Of a stretch of 53,912 bases of DNA, positions 1 through 8,292 are shown in pieces. This DNA comes from Singulisphaera sp. (GTDB lineage: Bacteria > Planctomycetota > Planctomycetia > Isosphaerales > Isosphaeraceae), in contig DAIDJG010000036.1 in NCBI GenBank assembly GCA_027451445.1, forward strand, positions 1 to 53,912. The letters run 5' to 3'. Both the position numbers and the translations under genes were made by a program. Within the stretch, counting starts at the first letter, position 1, and the number at the start of each line of letters is the position of its first letter. The notes beneath the pieces were generated by a model that ran no database searches, was not told the DNA's origin, and worked only from the letters and a program-made list of their open reading frames with translations.

Positions 1-289
1 TGATCCGACGAAAGGCCGCTGAACTCGCCAACCCATAACCTCACCAGACGAGTGAAGTCCTCCTTCCCAACGACCGCTTGCGGCCGCCGCGAGCCACCCA
101 CCTGCGCGCATTGCACACCACCGGGTTATTGAGATCAGCCCTTGAGCGTACATCAAATATCTCCGAGACAAAAATTTCTAAAGTACCTAAATTCTTTTTG
201 GCCCGTGTGGTAAACTGACCTGCGAGCCAACAAGGACGAAGTTCTGCGCCGAGTGAGTGCGCCCAGGGACTGAAGGATGATGCCGGATC

Positions 290-613
290 ATGTTCGCAAT
301 CTTTGATAGACAACAGGGCTTCCTTTGTTTCGCGACGCGGATCGCCGACGGATTTCGGGGACACTGGCAAGACGGCGTGACGCTCGCGCCGCTACCAGAC
401 GATCTCTACACCTTGCCCTGTGGACCTGGGTGGCCGGACCGTATCGTGGGCGTGTCTCTGGACGATCACGGCCTGTACCGGGTGTTTTCGTACACGGACG
501 ATGTGGTGGGGAGCGGCTTTCGGTCGACGGGCCTGATCTACGGGGGGACGTTCGACCGATTTCCACGACGGACGCAGCGGAAACTGGGCCACCACTATTT
601 GAGTGGGGAATAA
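290..613 (+). CDS. Possible small hypothetical protein (107 aa)
   Basis: An ATG ORF of 107 codons with no family I recognise. It is rich in Gly, Asp and aromatic residues and looks soluble, with no signal peptide or membrane segment. A purine-rich GAAGGATGA lies 9-16 nt upstream and could act as a ribosome binding site, although it also overlaps two other ATGs in other frames. Long overlapping ORFs run on the opposite strand, so strand choice is uncertain. Reading codon composition by eye mildly favours this frame. Treat it as a weak prediction. Confidence 0.3.
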   Translation: MFAIFDRQQGFLCFATRIADGFRGHWQDGVTLAPLPDDLYTLPCGPGWPDRIVGVSLDDHGLYRVFSYTDDVVGSGFRSTGLIYGGTFDRFPRRTQRKLGHHYLSGE

Positions 614-786
614 CGACCGCGTCGCGCCTGGGGCGCGTCTCTGGCATTGCCAAACAGCCTGCCGAGTTGCCATGACTCAGCGAGGGCAAACCGGCAGCCA
701 TGGTTCCAACTCAACCCCTCGCATATCAAATTGGGTTCATGCTGGTGCCGCCCGCTTAGCCGCCCTGGCTGCGGCCTTGCACAGGA

Positions 787-1041
787 TCACCCGCCGTCCC
801 CAATGAACGGGGTCGGGTCGATCGTAAGCGCGGCGTGGTTCAAGTGGTACGCCAGCAGCTTTGCCGAAGCGGCATCCAAGCTCAGGAGCATACCATAATC
901 CGTGTCGCCGTACGGAATCGCAATGAGCACACGCCCATCGTCAGTCTGGACGTGCATCCGGCGCGTGGCCGGCTCACGACCCGCCGCGCTGGTCAGTTCG
1001 AGGGCAATGTTCCCAGTCATGACGCCGCGATACTCTTTCAT
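787..1041 (-). CDS. Small hypothetical protein (84 aa)
   Basis: An 84-residue soluble protein starting MKEYRGVMTGN. The start is supported by GAGGG placed 6 nt before the ATG. The middle (roughly residues 27-65) reads as alternating beta-strand and helix (RMHVQTDDGRVLIAIPYG, then LLSLDAASAKLLAYHL), but I do not recognise a family. It stands alone, about 300 nt downstream of the TMEM175-like gene on the same strand; the interval 1042-1337 holds no supportable gene. The function is unknown. Confidence 0.5.
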   Translation of the reverse strand: MKEYRGVMTGNIALELTSAAGREPATRRMHVQTDDGRVLIAIPYGDTDYGMLLSLDAASAKLLAYHLNHAALTIDPTPFIGDGG

Positions 1042-1337
1042 TGGTTTCCCTCGACTTCCTCAGCAAGTACGCCCTAGCCGATCCCGACTCGCTGTCGGAG
1101 CGAATCATGGTGCGTAGGTCATCGCCGGGATGGGTTCCGACCAAAGCGGCATAACGCCGTCCAGAATTGCCCGGTGATTGATTGAGATGCTCCTGTTCCC
1201 TTCAAGCCGTCCGCCAGATCCATTGCATCCTGTCCTTCCCATAGCCAGTGAGCAAGACCGGTCTCCCTTGACACGGATCACTTCTTCGCCGGTCGGGTCG
1301 CCGTGCGTGGCCGTCAAGAAGTCGTTTCTCTGACTTC

Positions 1338-2222
1338 CTACGAAGCGGCACTCCTGCCGCAGCCTGGCATACAGTCCGTATCGACCTCCGGCGCGGACGA
1401 TCCTGTGACCTTGACTCTCACCAGTTTCCGTTCCAACATCGCGAGCTTGCGGTCGATCATCCCCGGGCGAATGCTGATTATGGGCACCAACACGTAGACC
1501 ATCATGCTGACGGTCGTGCTCAAGGACGCGAGCATGACGGCCAACAGGTAGAGCATCGAGGGGATGAGAGTCTTCCACATCGTCAATCGAACCATCAAGG
1601 CGTCGATCCTCGGGTCAACGAGTTTATGCCCACTCGTGGCATACACCCAGATGAGGAGGAGCGTGAAGCCGATCGCCGCCAGGGTGAGACCGTAGATCAT
1701 CACGATGACGGGTCGTCTCCCGTACGCACCGAGCAAAGCCGTCGGGAAAGGCAGGAACGAGACGAACATCAGGAACAAAAGATTGAGCCAGAGCAGAAAG
1801 CGATCGGAGCGCCGAATGTAGTGAAACATGAAGTGGTGGAGGATCCAGTAAATGCCCACACTGACAAAGCTCACAGCGTAGCTCAGGAACGCCGGCCACA
1901 GTGCCAGGATTGTCCGCGTCAACGATTCCTCAACAGCCTCCTCAGCAATCTTTGGCACCTGGATCTGCAACACCAAGAGGGTGCCGACGATGGCGAACAC
2001 GCCGTCGCTGAACATCTCGATCCGGGCCGTGCTGAGGCCGACAATTGCCTCCGGGCGTTCGGACTGGACACCCGGTGATCCGGTCTCTTCGCCCTCCGGC
2101 GATCCGGAAGACGAGATGGCTTGGTCGCTATCAAGCTTCGACTGTGTCGCGTCCCCCGGGTTGCGAACCTCAGATCCGCGTCCGGTTCGTTCTTTCTGAT
2201 CACTACTCGGACTCGGTTCCAT
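1338..2222 (-). CDS. TMEM175 / DUF1211-family potassium channel-like membrane protein
   Basis: Family proteins form potassium-selective leak channels in the membrane. The signature RIEMFSDGVFAIVGTLLVL-type first helix lies around residues 68-86, including the FSDGVFAI core. About five further hydrophobic segments follow, then a charged tail. At 294 aa the protein is longer than the usual ~200 aa because of a ~60-residue N-terminal extension rich in Ser, Glu, Pro and Gly that is probably disordered. AAGG lies 8 nt before the ATG. The gene follows the metallo-hydrolase remnant on the same strand and may be the distal member of the PAS-kinase transcript. Family is clear; ion selectivity is inferred from the family. 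Confidence 0.85.
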   Translation of the reverse strand: MEPSPSSDQKERTGRGSEVRNPGDATQSKLDSDQAISSSGSPEGEETGSPGVQSERPEAIVGLSTARIEMFSDGVFAIVGTLLVLQIQVPKIAEEAVEESLTRTILALWPAFLSYAVSFVSVGIYWILHHFMFHYIRRSDRFLLWLNLLFLMFVSFLPFPTALLGAYGRRPVIVMIYGLTLAAIGFTLLLIWVYATSGHKLVDPRIDALMVRLTMWKTLIPSMLYLLAVMLASLSTTVSMMVYVLVPIISIRPGMIDRKLAMLERKLVRVKVTGSSAPEVDTDCMPGCGRSAAS

Positions 2223-2365
2223 CGAGTTACCTTGGTTGGAAGAAAGGCGTTATGCCCTCACGTGCCGAGCGAAGGCCTGAAGCTCGCGGCGACCCGCCAG
2301 TCAAGGGGCGAGAGACCAAGCCGTCACGCCTGGCGCCGAGGTGGTCGCCAGGAGGCGTCGAGCGC

Positions 2366-2848
2366 TCACCAGGTGTCAATCGTCCCGATCCTCTTGACCT
2401 CAAGTTTCGGCAGACCCAGGCCCTTGAGCGCACTGACGATTTGGACGCGAAACCGCGTCTTGATATGGACGACGACAATCGTCCCGGGCCTCGTGAGCTT
2501 CCGGACCTTAGTGCCGAGCATCGGGGGCGTCATGTGTTTCGTGGTCATCGCCAGGTCGTGCATCGCGTTGGGGAATGAAGCCTCCAAATCCACCGCCTTG
2601 AGGTGCTCCGTCGAGCTGGCCAGCCGCCAAGGTTCCTCCGTTGGTCCCGTGTCGGAAGCGATCAGAAGCGCTGATGCCAGGTCATCGATCAAGAACCCCA
2701 TCGTGGGCGCCATATCGTTGACCTCGACGGGTGTGATCCCAAAGCCCTGCAGTTCGATGGGCCGGCCTGGTTCCAGGCGTCCGAGCTTCATGAAGGGGAC
2801 CGGCCCGCTGGAGAGCGCGACGAAGTCGGGCCTATTCTGACGACTCAC
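2366..2848 (-). pseudogene. C-terminal fragment of a class-II cAMP phosphodiesterase-like metallo-hydrolase
   Basis: The 160 residues match the second half of the metallo-beta-lactamase-fold class II cyclic-nucleotide phosphodiesterases. There is a conserved LKAVDLEASFPN stretch, a TKHMTPPML segment, and then a KLTRPGTIVVVHIKTRF strand leading to ALKGLGLP. The N-terminal half that carries the HxHxDH zinc-binding motif is absent. Only ~170 nt separate the ORF start from the upstream kinase gene, too little to hold the missing part, and I see no HxHxDH remnant there. I infer a 5'-truncated, inactive gene. It lies just downstream of the PAS kinase on the same strand. Confidence 0.6.
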
Positions 2849-3020
2849 GAGCTTGCGAACAGCCTCCGGTTGGCGCTTCCCGTCCGACTGAGATTGTCCA
2901 GATCTTTCCTCCAGCCGGCGTCTCGCATCCGTTCCCGACCCAACCTCGCAGATCGAAGTGAGATCGGTGGATCCGTCTCCGATTTAGCGTGGCGGTCCTG
3001 ACTCCCGGCGGTTTTCGCGG

Positions 3021-5390
3021 TCAGCCCCCGTCCACCGCACGGGAAGGTTTCAGCAGGTTCGTTACCAGGTCGCGGACCTGAGGAAAGTCGACCGGCTTCA
3101 GAAGATGCGTGTCGAAGCCCGCCTCGTGCGCGAGCCGGACATCGCTGTCGTCTCCGTGTCCGGTGAGGGCGACGAGCCGGACTCCCTCGATCTTGGAGAG
3201 TTGTCGTAGGTGCCGGGCGACCTCGTAGCCGTTCAGCCCCGGCAATCCGATGTCCAGCAGCACGACGTCAGGAAGATGCTCTCGCGCTGCGTCCAAGGCG
3301 TCAGGGCCCGTGTAGACCGTCCGAACGTCATGCCCCATGAGCCTCAACAAATTCGACATGATGTCGGCGGTGTCGACGTTATCATCAACCACGAGCACGC
3401 GACCGGCAGGCGCGAGCCGCTCCCGCGGTTTCGTCGCGGGAGTTGGAGTTGCGGATGTGTGCGCCGGCTGAGCGAGTAGCAGCGGCAGTCGGACGGTGAA
3501 CTCGCTCCCCAGTCCCAGGCCGTCACTATGCGCCGTGACCATTCCTTCATGGAGTTCCACGAGCCGTTGGACCAGGCACAACCCGATGCCGAGCCCGCCT
3601 TGCGCACGGTCCAGCGACCGATCGGCCTGCGCGAAGAGATCAAAGATGTTCGGAAACAGTGCCAGGTCGATGCCGATGCCGGTGTCCCGGACGCTGAGGA
3701 CCATCTCCGCCCCCTCCGGATGGGCACCGATGTCGATTCGGCCCCCTTCGTCGGTGTACTTGGCGGCGTTGTTGAGCAGGTTCACCACGACTTGCTCCAG
3801 GCGGCCCGGGTCCCCGTGCAGCCAGATCGGTACGGGCGGCAGAGTGATTGTCAGCACGTGCCGGCGGCGGTCGATCAGTGAACGAGCGGTCTCCACCGCG
3901 TGTTCTACGACCGTCCGCATGTCCAGACGCTCCCGTTCGAGCCGGACCCTGCCGGTGGTAATGCGGGCGACTTCCAGAAGGTCGTTGACGAGGCACGTTA
4001 GTTGCGCCACCTGGCGTTCTATAATCCCGCGGGCCTGTTTCTGAATCACGTCCTCGTTGCCCTGAAGGCGGAGCATGTCGAGGGCGCTGAGGATCGGTAC
4101 CAGGGGGTTGCGCAGCTCGTGCGAAAGGATCGCCAGGAACTCGTCCTTGCGACGGTGGAGGTCGGCCAGGGATTCCGCCTGCGCCTTCGCTTGCCGCTCC
4201 AGTCGGCAGCGTTCGGTGATATTACGGATATTGCACTGGGCGACACGCCGCTGACCCGCCGTGTAGAGGTTGCTGACAAACTCGACCGCAACCTCGTCGC
4301 CGTTCTTTGTCCTGAGGGGCAGGTGTTGATACCGGATGAATCCCGTCTCGCGCAGTACCCGGTACGCAGCTTGGTTCTCCTTCTTGTCCCGGAACAGGCC
4401 GATCTCCCAGAGTTGCTTCCCCACGAGCTCGACAAGCTCGTAGCCCAGCAGCCCGATGATGAACGGGTTGGCGTCGATGATCTCCCCAGTGTCCGCGTCC
4501 AGGATGAGGATCCCGTCCCTGGCGGCATGGAAGAGCCGACGATAGCGCAGCTCGGAGTCCTTCAACGCGTCGGCCGTCCGCTTGCGCTCGGTGACATCCC
4601 GGATCGCGAGCAGGATGAACTCCGGGTGTCCTGGCCGCGTAGGAAAGCGGTGGGAATTGAGCAGCATGCATCTATGGCCAATGGCCGGAAACACTTGCTC
4701 AACCCGGAAATTCTTGACGGGTTTCTCGCCGGAGACCGGTTCTTCCAGCATCGACAGCAGGCGCGGGACATTCCACTGGCCGTCGCCGAGGTCGTAGAGG
4801 AACCGACCCTCGGTTTCACCCCGCGAAACGAGAAACGTTTGATAGAAGGCGGTGTTAGCTGTCCGGACTTTCAGCTCGGAATCGAGGACGAGGAACGGTT
4901 CTCGCAACGACGCGATGATATTGTCGGCATATTCGAGGGCGTCATGCGCCATCCGTTCTTCCCGCCTGCGTTGACTGGCGTCGCGAAAGACCAAAACGAC
5001 GCCGGCGGTGGTTCCATGAACGTTACGGATCGGCGCGGCGCTCTCGTCGATGGCGTGCTCGACACCGTCCTTGGCGATAAGCAAGGTGTGGTCTGTTAGG
5101 GTCACCCTCGCCCCGTCCAGCAAGACCCGGCGAGCGGGACTCTCGACGGTCTCGCGGCTCTCTTCGTTGACGATGCGGAAAACTCCCGCAAGGTCGATGC
5201 CCGCGGCCTCAACTTGTGACCAGCCGGTCAGCGCTTGGGCCACCGGGTTCAAGAAGGTGACCCGGCCGTCGACGTCAGTCGTGATCACCGCGTCGCCGAT
5301 GCTGGAGAGGACGTCACGGAGCCATTCCCGTCGTTCGTTCGCTTCCCGCGAGGTCTCGTCCGTCTCCGGTATCTTCAAGTCCAAATTCAT
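3021..5390 (-). CDS. Multi-PAS hybrid sensor histidine kinase with C-terminal receiver
   Basis: A cytoplasmic 789-aa kinase with no membrane segments. The order is: a PAS domain (about 25-145, SIGDAVITTDVDGRVTFLN), a second PAS-like region (about 150-270), a third PAS with PAC (about 280-400, FHAARDGILILDADTGEI), and a HisKA domain with phospho-acceptor in LSHELRNPL (about 420). The HATPase domain follows, with N box NLLNNAAKYT, G1 DTGIGID and G2 GLGIGL. The C-terminal receiver (about 665-785) has VLVVDDN, phospho-acceptor Asp in VVLLDIGLPG and Lys in LLKPVD. A type B leader with terminator and a strong promoter lie upstream. The ligand is not deducible. Confidence 0.92.
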   Translation of the reverse strand: MNLDLKIPETDETSREANERREWLRDVLSSIGDAVITTDVDGRVTFLNPVAQALTGWSQVEAAGIDLAGVFRIVNEESRETVESPARRVLLDGARVTLTDHTLLIAKDGVEHAIDESAAPIRNVHGTTAGVVLVFRDASQRRREERMAHDALEYADNIIASLREPFLVLDSELKVRTANTAFYQTFLVSRGETEGRFLYDLGDGQWNVPRLLSMLEEPVSGEKPVKNFRVEQVFPAIGHRCMLLNSHRFPTRPGHPEFILLAIRDVTERKRTADALKDSELRYRRLFHAARDGILILDADTGEIIDANPFIIGLLGYELVELVGKQLWEIGLFRDKKENQAAYRVLRETGFIRYQHLPLRTKNGDEVAVEFVSNLYTAGQRRVAQCNIRNITERCRLERQAKAQAESLADLHRRKDEFLAILSHELRNPLVPILSALDMLRLQGNEDVIQKQARGIIERQVAQLTCLVNDLLEVARITTGRVRLERERLDMRTVVEHAVETARSLIDRRRHVLTITLPPVPIWLHGDPGRLEQVVVNLLNNAAKYTDEGGRIDIGAHPEGAEMVLSVRDTGIGIDLALFPNIFDLFAQADRSLDRAQGGLGIGLCLVQRLVELHEGMVTAHSDGLGLGSEFTVRLPLLLAQPAHTSATPTPATKPRERLAPAGRVLVVDDNVDTADIMSNLLRLMGHDVRTVYTGPDALDAAREHLPDVVLLDIGLPGLNGYEVARHLRQLSKIEGVRLVALTGHGDDSDVRLAHEAGFDTHLLKPVDFPQVRDLVTNLLKPSRAVDGG

Positions 5391-5480
5391 GGCCGCCTTT
5401 CGATCGGGATGCTCGCCTTCGGTGGGCTCGCGGACGTTCGCGCTGCGGACCAGGCGGACCGATTGGACGTACCGAACGTG

Positions 5481-5600
5481 AAAAAAAGCCGACGCGGCCG
5501 GACACGATCAAGTGTCCGGTCACGTCGGCTTACTCCTCAACGAGCCTCCCGGAGCGGCCGGGTTGCCCCTTACCTAGTCATCCGACGAATGTGATTTCAA
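5481..5600 (-). promoter_or_regulatory. Type B structured leader with intrinsic terminator, upstream of the PAS kinase
   Basis: Read on the minus strand, a conserved block (ATTCGTCGGATGACTAG, then GGGGCAACCC) leads to hairpin CCCGG-CCGCT-CCGGG (5562-5548). A GGCT...AGCC segment (5546-5527) follows, then a terminator whose arms (5529-5523 and 5494-5488) enclose a long GC hairpin and end in seven U. The AGCC shared by the second hairpin and the terminator makes them alternatives. The same block recurs at 12664-12787 before a DUF2294 gene. I cannot match it to a described RNA family from memory. It ends 90 nt before the kinase start. Confidence 0.7.
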
Positions 5601-5644
5601 GCCGCGTGGAGGGCAAGCCGCCCTTCACCGACTCTTCAACACCC

Positions 5645-5672
5645 ATCATAGCGATTGGCATAGAAAAAGCAA
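5645..5672 (-). promoter_or_regulatory. Sigma-70-type promoter for the PAS kinase transcript
   Basis: On the minus strand, TTGCTT (5672-5667), a 16-nt spacer and TATGAT (5650-5645). Transcription would start near 5638, about 40 nt before the conserved part of the type B leader. Assignment is by resemblance to the consensus only. Confidence 0.55.
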
Positions 5673-5835
5673 GCTCAAAACATATCCAATTTTCAAGGAC
5701 CCGTGAAAAGCATCGTCATAGACGACTCGGACGATGATCGTCGGCACGCTCGGGTTCCTCTCACGCCGGGAACGGAATTACGTACGTATCTCGCCGCGCC
5801 GAGGCCCCTCCGACGCAGCTCTCGGAACTAAGCAA

Positions 5836-5863
5836 TTGAATATTTAAAATAAATTGCTATAAT
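5836..5863 (+). promoter_or_regulatory. Sigma-70-type promoter for the CBS-pair gene
   Basis: TTGAAT (5836-5841), a 16-nt AT-rich spacer and a perfect TATAAT (5858-5863). The start site would fall near 5870, giving a ~60-nt untranslated leader before the ATG at 5931. No terminator hairpin lies in between, unlike the leader-bearing genes elsewhere. Confidence 0.65.
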
Positions 5864-5930
5864 GAAATCGCTTGGCGTGGAATACCGCGAGCAGTTTATC
5901 GAGCCTTGCGACTTTTTGGAGAACCTATCG

Positions 5931-6338
5931 ATGACCAGCGCAACCGATGCGGCCCTGACCGCGGCCGACGTGATGACGCCCGCCCCGCGCACCTGTTCCG
6001 CCTTCAGCTCTGTCCTGGAGGCCACCATGATCTTTCGGGACGTCGACTGTGGCGCCGTGCCGATCGTCGACGGCGACCGGCCGATCGGCATCCTCACCGA
6101 CCGCGACGTGGCCCTGGCTCTGAGCGAGTTTCCCGACCTGGAGAGCCGGCCTGTCACCGATGTCATGACCAAGGGGACGGTCTCAGTCGCATCGAGCGCT
6201 TCGCTGGAGCAGGTGCAAGCCGCCTTCAATGAGCAGGGATTCCATCGTCTGCTGGTGGTCGATTCGGCCGGCCGGCTTCTGGGGATCATTGCTCGGGGCG
6301 ATCTCGCTTCACATCTGCCCGGTGGAGTGGTTGAGTAA
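5931..6338 (+). CDS. CBS-pair (Bateman) domain protein
   Basis: A 135-aa protein made of two CBS motifs. CBS1 starts at AADVMTPAPRTCSA and ends in PIVDGDRPIGILTDRDV. CBS2 starts at VTDVMTKGTVSV and ends in LLVVDSAGRLLGIIARGDL. Such stand-alone pairs bind adenine nucleotides and act as energy-state sensors, often in stress regulons. I chose the ATG at 5931 because GGAG lies 9 nt upstream and the protein then begins just before CBS1; an in-frame ATG at 5862 sits inside the -10 region and is unlikely. It is transcribed away from the PAS kinase and toward the end of the AI-2E gene. Confidence 0.85.
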   Translation: MTSATDAALTAADVMTPAPRTCSAFSSVLEATMIFRDVDCGAVPIVDGDRPIGILTDRDVALALSEFPDLESRPVTDVMTKGTVSVASSASLEQVQAAFNEQGFHRLLVVDSAGRLLGIIARGDLASHLPGGVVE

Positions 6339-6405
6339 GTCGGCGAAACGGGACGCCTGAGACCGGTCATGTAACGGTTCAACCGACCGCGTTCCCATCT
6401 TCGTA

Positions 6406-8292
6406 TCAGGCTCGCAATGCGGTGGCCATGGCCGCCGCTCTACGCTCGGGAAAGGCCAGATCGATAGCGCGATCCCGGGCGTCGGCCAGCGAGAGGGAGA
6501 CGTGAGTCGCCCCGATCTGGCGCAGCCGCTCGGCGGCTGAGACGCCTCCGGTCTCGCCCCAGTGACCCACGAGGATCGGCAACTGGGCGAACTGGGCCCT
6601 GAGTTGCCGCACCTGGTACCGAGCCAATCCCAACCCCTCCGGAGGCAGGTGAGACACGACGACGAGCCTGGGAGACTGCTCGGACACGCGCTCGACGACC
6701 TGCATCGACGATGCGCTGCTTGGAATGATCTCCAGAGCACAGCCCGACGCGGCCATGAGTTGGCCCAACATCCGCAGCACCAAGGCGTCGGCGGCATCCT
6801 CGACCGCCAGGCCCACGAGCGGAACCGCCGTCCTGGCGGACACCGTGACGTCCATTTCGTGCGGCTCGGCGACAGGGGGGTCGCTTGTCGCGACGCAGTC
6901 CTCTCGTGTCCCCTCCAGACCATCAAGGATCTCACCCACGACTGTCCAGACGAACTCCTGTTTCGTCTCGTCCAGCTCATCCCGCGCCGTGTCGCGCTCG
7001 GCTCGAGACAGGGCCGGCACCAGGACTTGATCGAAGACCTCAAGGTGCGCTCTCTGCTTCAGTGCGGCTTCCACCACCGCGACGGCCCCTTCGCGGTCGA
7101 GCGCGACGAGCCGTTGGTAGAATCGGACATCGGGTTCGAGCTCGGCCTCTTCGCCGAGCAGCGTCGCGAAGACATGGAGGCTGGGGACGTATTTGCCGAG
7201 CACTGCCAGGCAGACCGTCAGCGGCGTGGAGAGGAGCAGCCCCATCGTCCCCCAGAGCCAGGTCCAGAACATGGCGGCGACGAGCAGCCCGAGCGCCGAG
7301 ATTCCGGTGGTCTTGCCGTAGATGACCGGCTCCAGGTAGCCGTTGAGCAGCATCTCGGCCACTCCGAACAGTGCGGCTACCTCGATCGGTTGCATCCAGC
7401 CCGGGAAGTGCGCGAAGGAGAAGAGCAACGGCAGGAGGAAGGCCACGGCTGGACCGACATAAGGGATGAAACGCAGCAGCGCTCCCAGGCACCCCCACAA
7501 GATCGCGTAGGGCACCCCGATCAGCCCCAGCCCCACGCCGACGGCGAGTCCGTAACCCGAGTTGACGAGTGCGAAGGTCGCGAGGTAACGGCTAATCCGC
7601 TGGCCCACCTCTTCCATCGTCCGGGTCGTCAGGCTGATCTGGCGGCGGCCAAAGAGACCGATGATCCGATCGCTGAGATTTTCGCGCCCGATGAGGATGA
7701 ACAGAACGAGGATCAACACGAACGCGCCGACACCGAGCAATTCGAGGAATGGACCGGTCACCGCACGGACCCGCTCCTGAAACGACGGCTGAGCGACGAC
7801 CTCCACTTTCTGGATCGGGTCCGCAACACTTTCCCCCGCGGCCGTGCCCTCTGTCTGGGATGTCAGACGATCCGCCATGGCTTTCAGACGATTTCCCGCC
7901 GCCCATTGCGCGGGCTGGAGGATCCGACTGACTTTCTTCTCGATGTTCGCCTGGTAGCCGGGGAGGCGCCTGGCCAGCATGGTCAACTGCTGCTCGACGA
8001 CAAAGCCGACACCAGCCAGGAGCGCCAGTGCGACGGCAACCGTGAGCAGCACCGCGGCGGCGCGCGGCAGGCGGCACCGCTCCAGCAAGCGCACCGCCGG
8101 CGCCAGCGCGAAGCTCAGGAGGACTGCCAGGGCCAGCGGCCTGAGGACCTCACCCGTGAAGTACATGAAGGCGATGACGGCGAAGATCAACAGCGTCACC
8201 TTGAACGGATCCGACGGCCTGACAGGATGACTCACGGCGACCGCGTCGCGATTCGCCAGCGCCGTCGCGCCCGTCTCGTGGGAATCGTTCAT
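6406..8292 (-). CDS. AI-2E/PerM-family membrane protein with C-terminal B12-binding-like extension
   Basis: 628 aa. The first ~390 residues are the AI-2E family (PerM/TqsA-like) permease fold: paired N-terminal helices (FKVTLLIFAVIAFMYFTG; LALAVLLSFALAPAV), a soluble insert, then C-terminal helices with the family core PYAILWGCLGALLRFIPYVGP. Residues ~400-470 are helical and ~490-628 resemble a Rossmann-like domain seen after cobalamin-domain caps (AALKQRAHLEVFDQVLVPAL, later LVVVSHLPPEG). No DxHxxG cobalamin motif is present, so B12 binding is doubtful. The ATG at 8292 overlaps the preceding stop by four bases (ATGA), implying coupled translation with the acyltransferase. Confidence 0.75.
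   Translation of the reverse strand: MNDSHETGATALANRDAVAVSHPVRPSDPFKVTLLIFAVIAFMYFTGEVLRPLALAVLLSFALAPAVRLLERCRLPRAAAVLLTVAVALALLAGVGFVVEQQLTMLARRLPGYQANIEKKVSRILQPAQWAAGNRLKAMADRLTSQTEGTAAGESVADPIQKVEVVAQPSFQERVRAVTGPFLELLGVGAFVLILVLFILIGRENLSDRIIGLFGRRQISLTTRTMEEVGQRISRYLATFALVNSGYGLAVGVGLGLIGVPYAILWGCLGALLRFIPYVGPAVAFLLPLLFSFAHFPGWMQPIEVAALFGVAEMLLNGYLEPVIYGKTTGISALGLLVAAMFWTWLWGTMGLLLSTPLTVCLAVLGKYVPSLHVFATLLGEEAELEPDVRFYQRLVALDREGAVAVVEAALKQRAHLEVFDQVLVPALSRAERDTARDELDETKQEFVWTVVGEILDGLEGTREDCVATSDPPVAEPHEMDVTVSARTAVPLVGLAVEDAADALVLRMLGQLMAASGCALEIIPSSASSMQVVERVSEQSPRLVVVSHLPPEGLGLARYQVRQLRAQFAQLPILVGHWGETGGVSAAERLRQIGATHVSLSLADARDRAIDLAFPERRAAAMATALRA

Noticed and set aside
1105-1578. 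A 157-codon minus-strand frame overlapping the end of the TMEM175-like gene.
   Set aside because: No family similarity, and it overlaps well-supported coding sequence in another frame.
5481-5600. Resemblance of the type B leader (GGGGCAACCC, GTAAGCC) to the c-di-GMP-I (GEMM) riboswitch.
   Set aside because: The conserved GEMM core (GGGACGCAAAGCC and the receptor helix) is missing and the order of stems differs.
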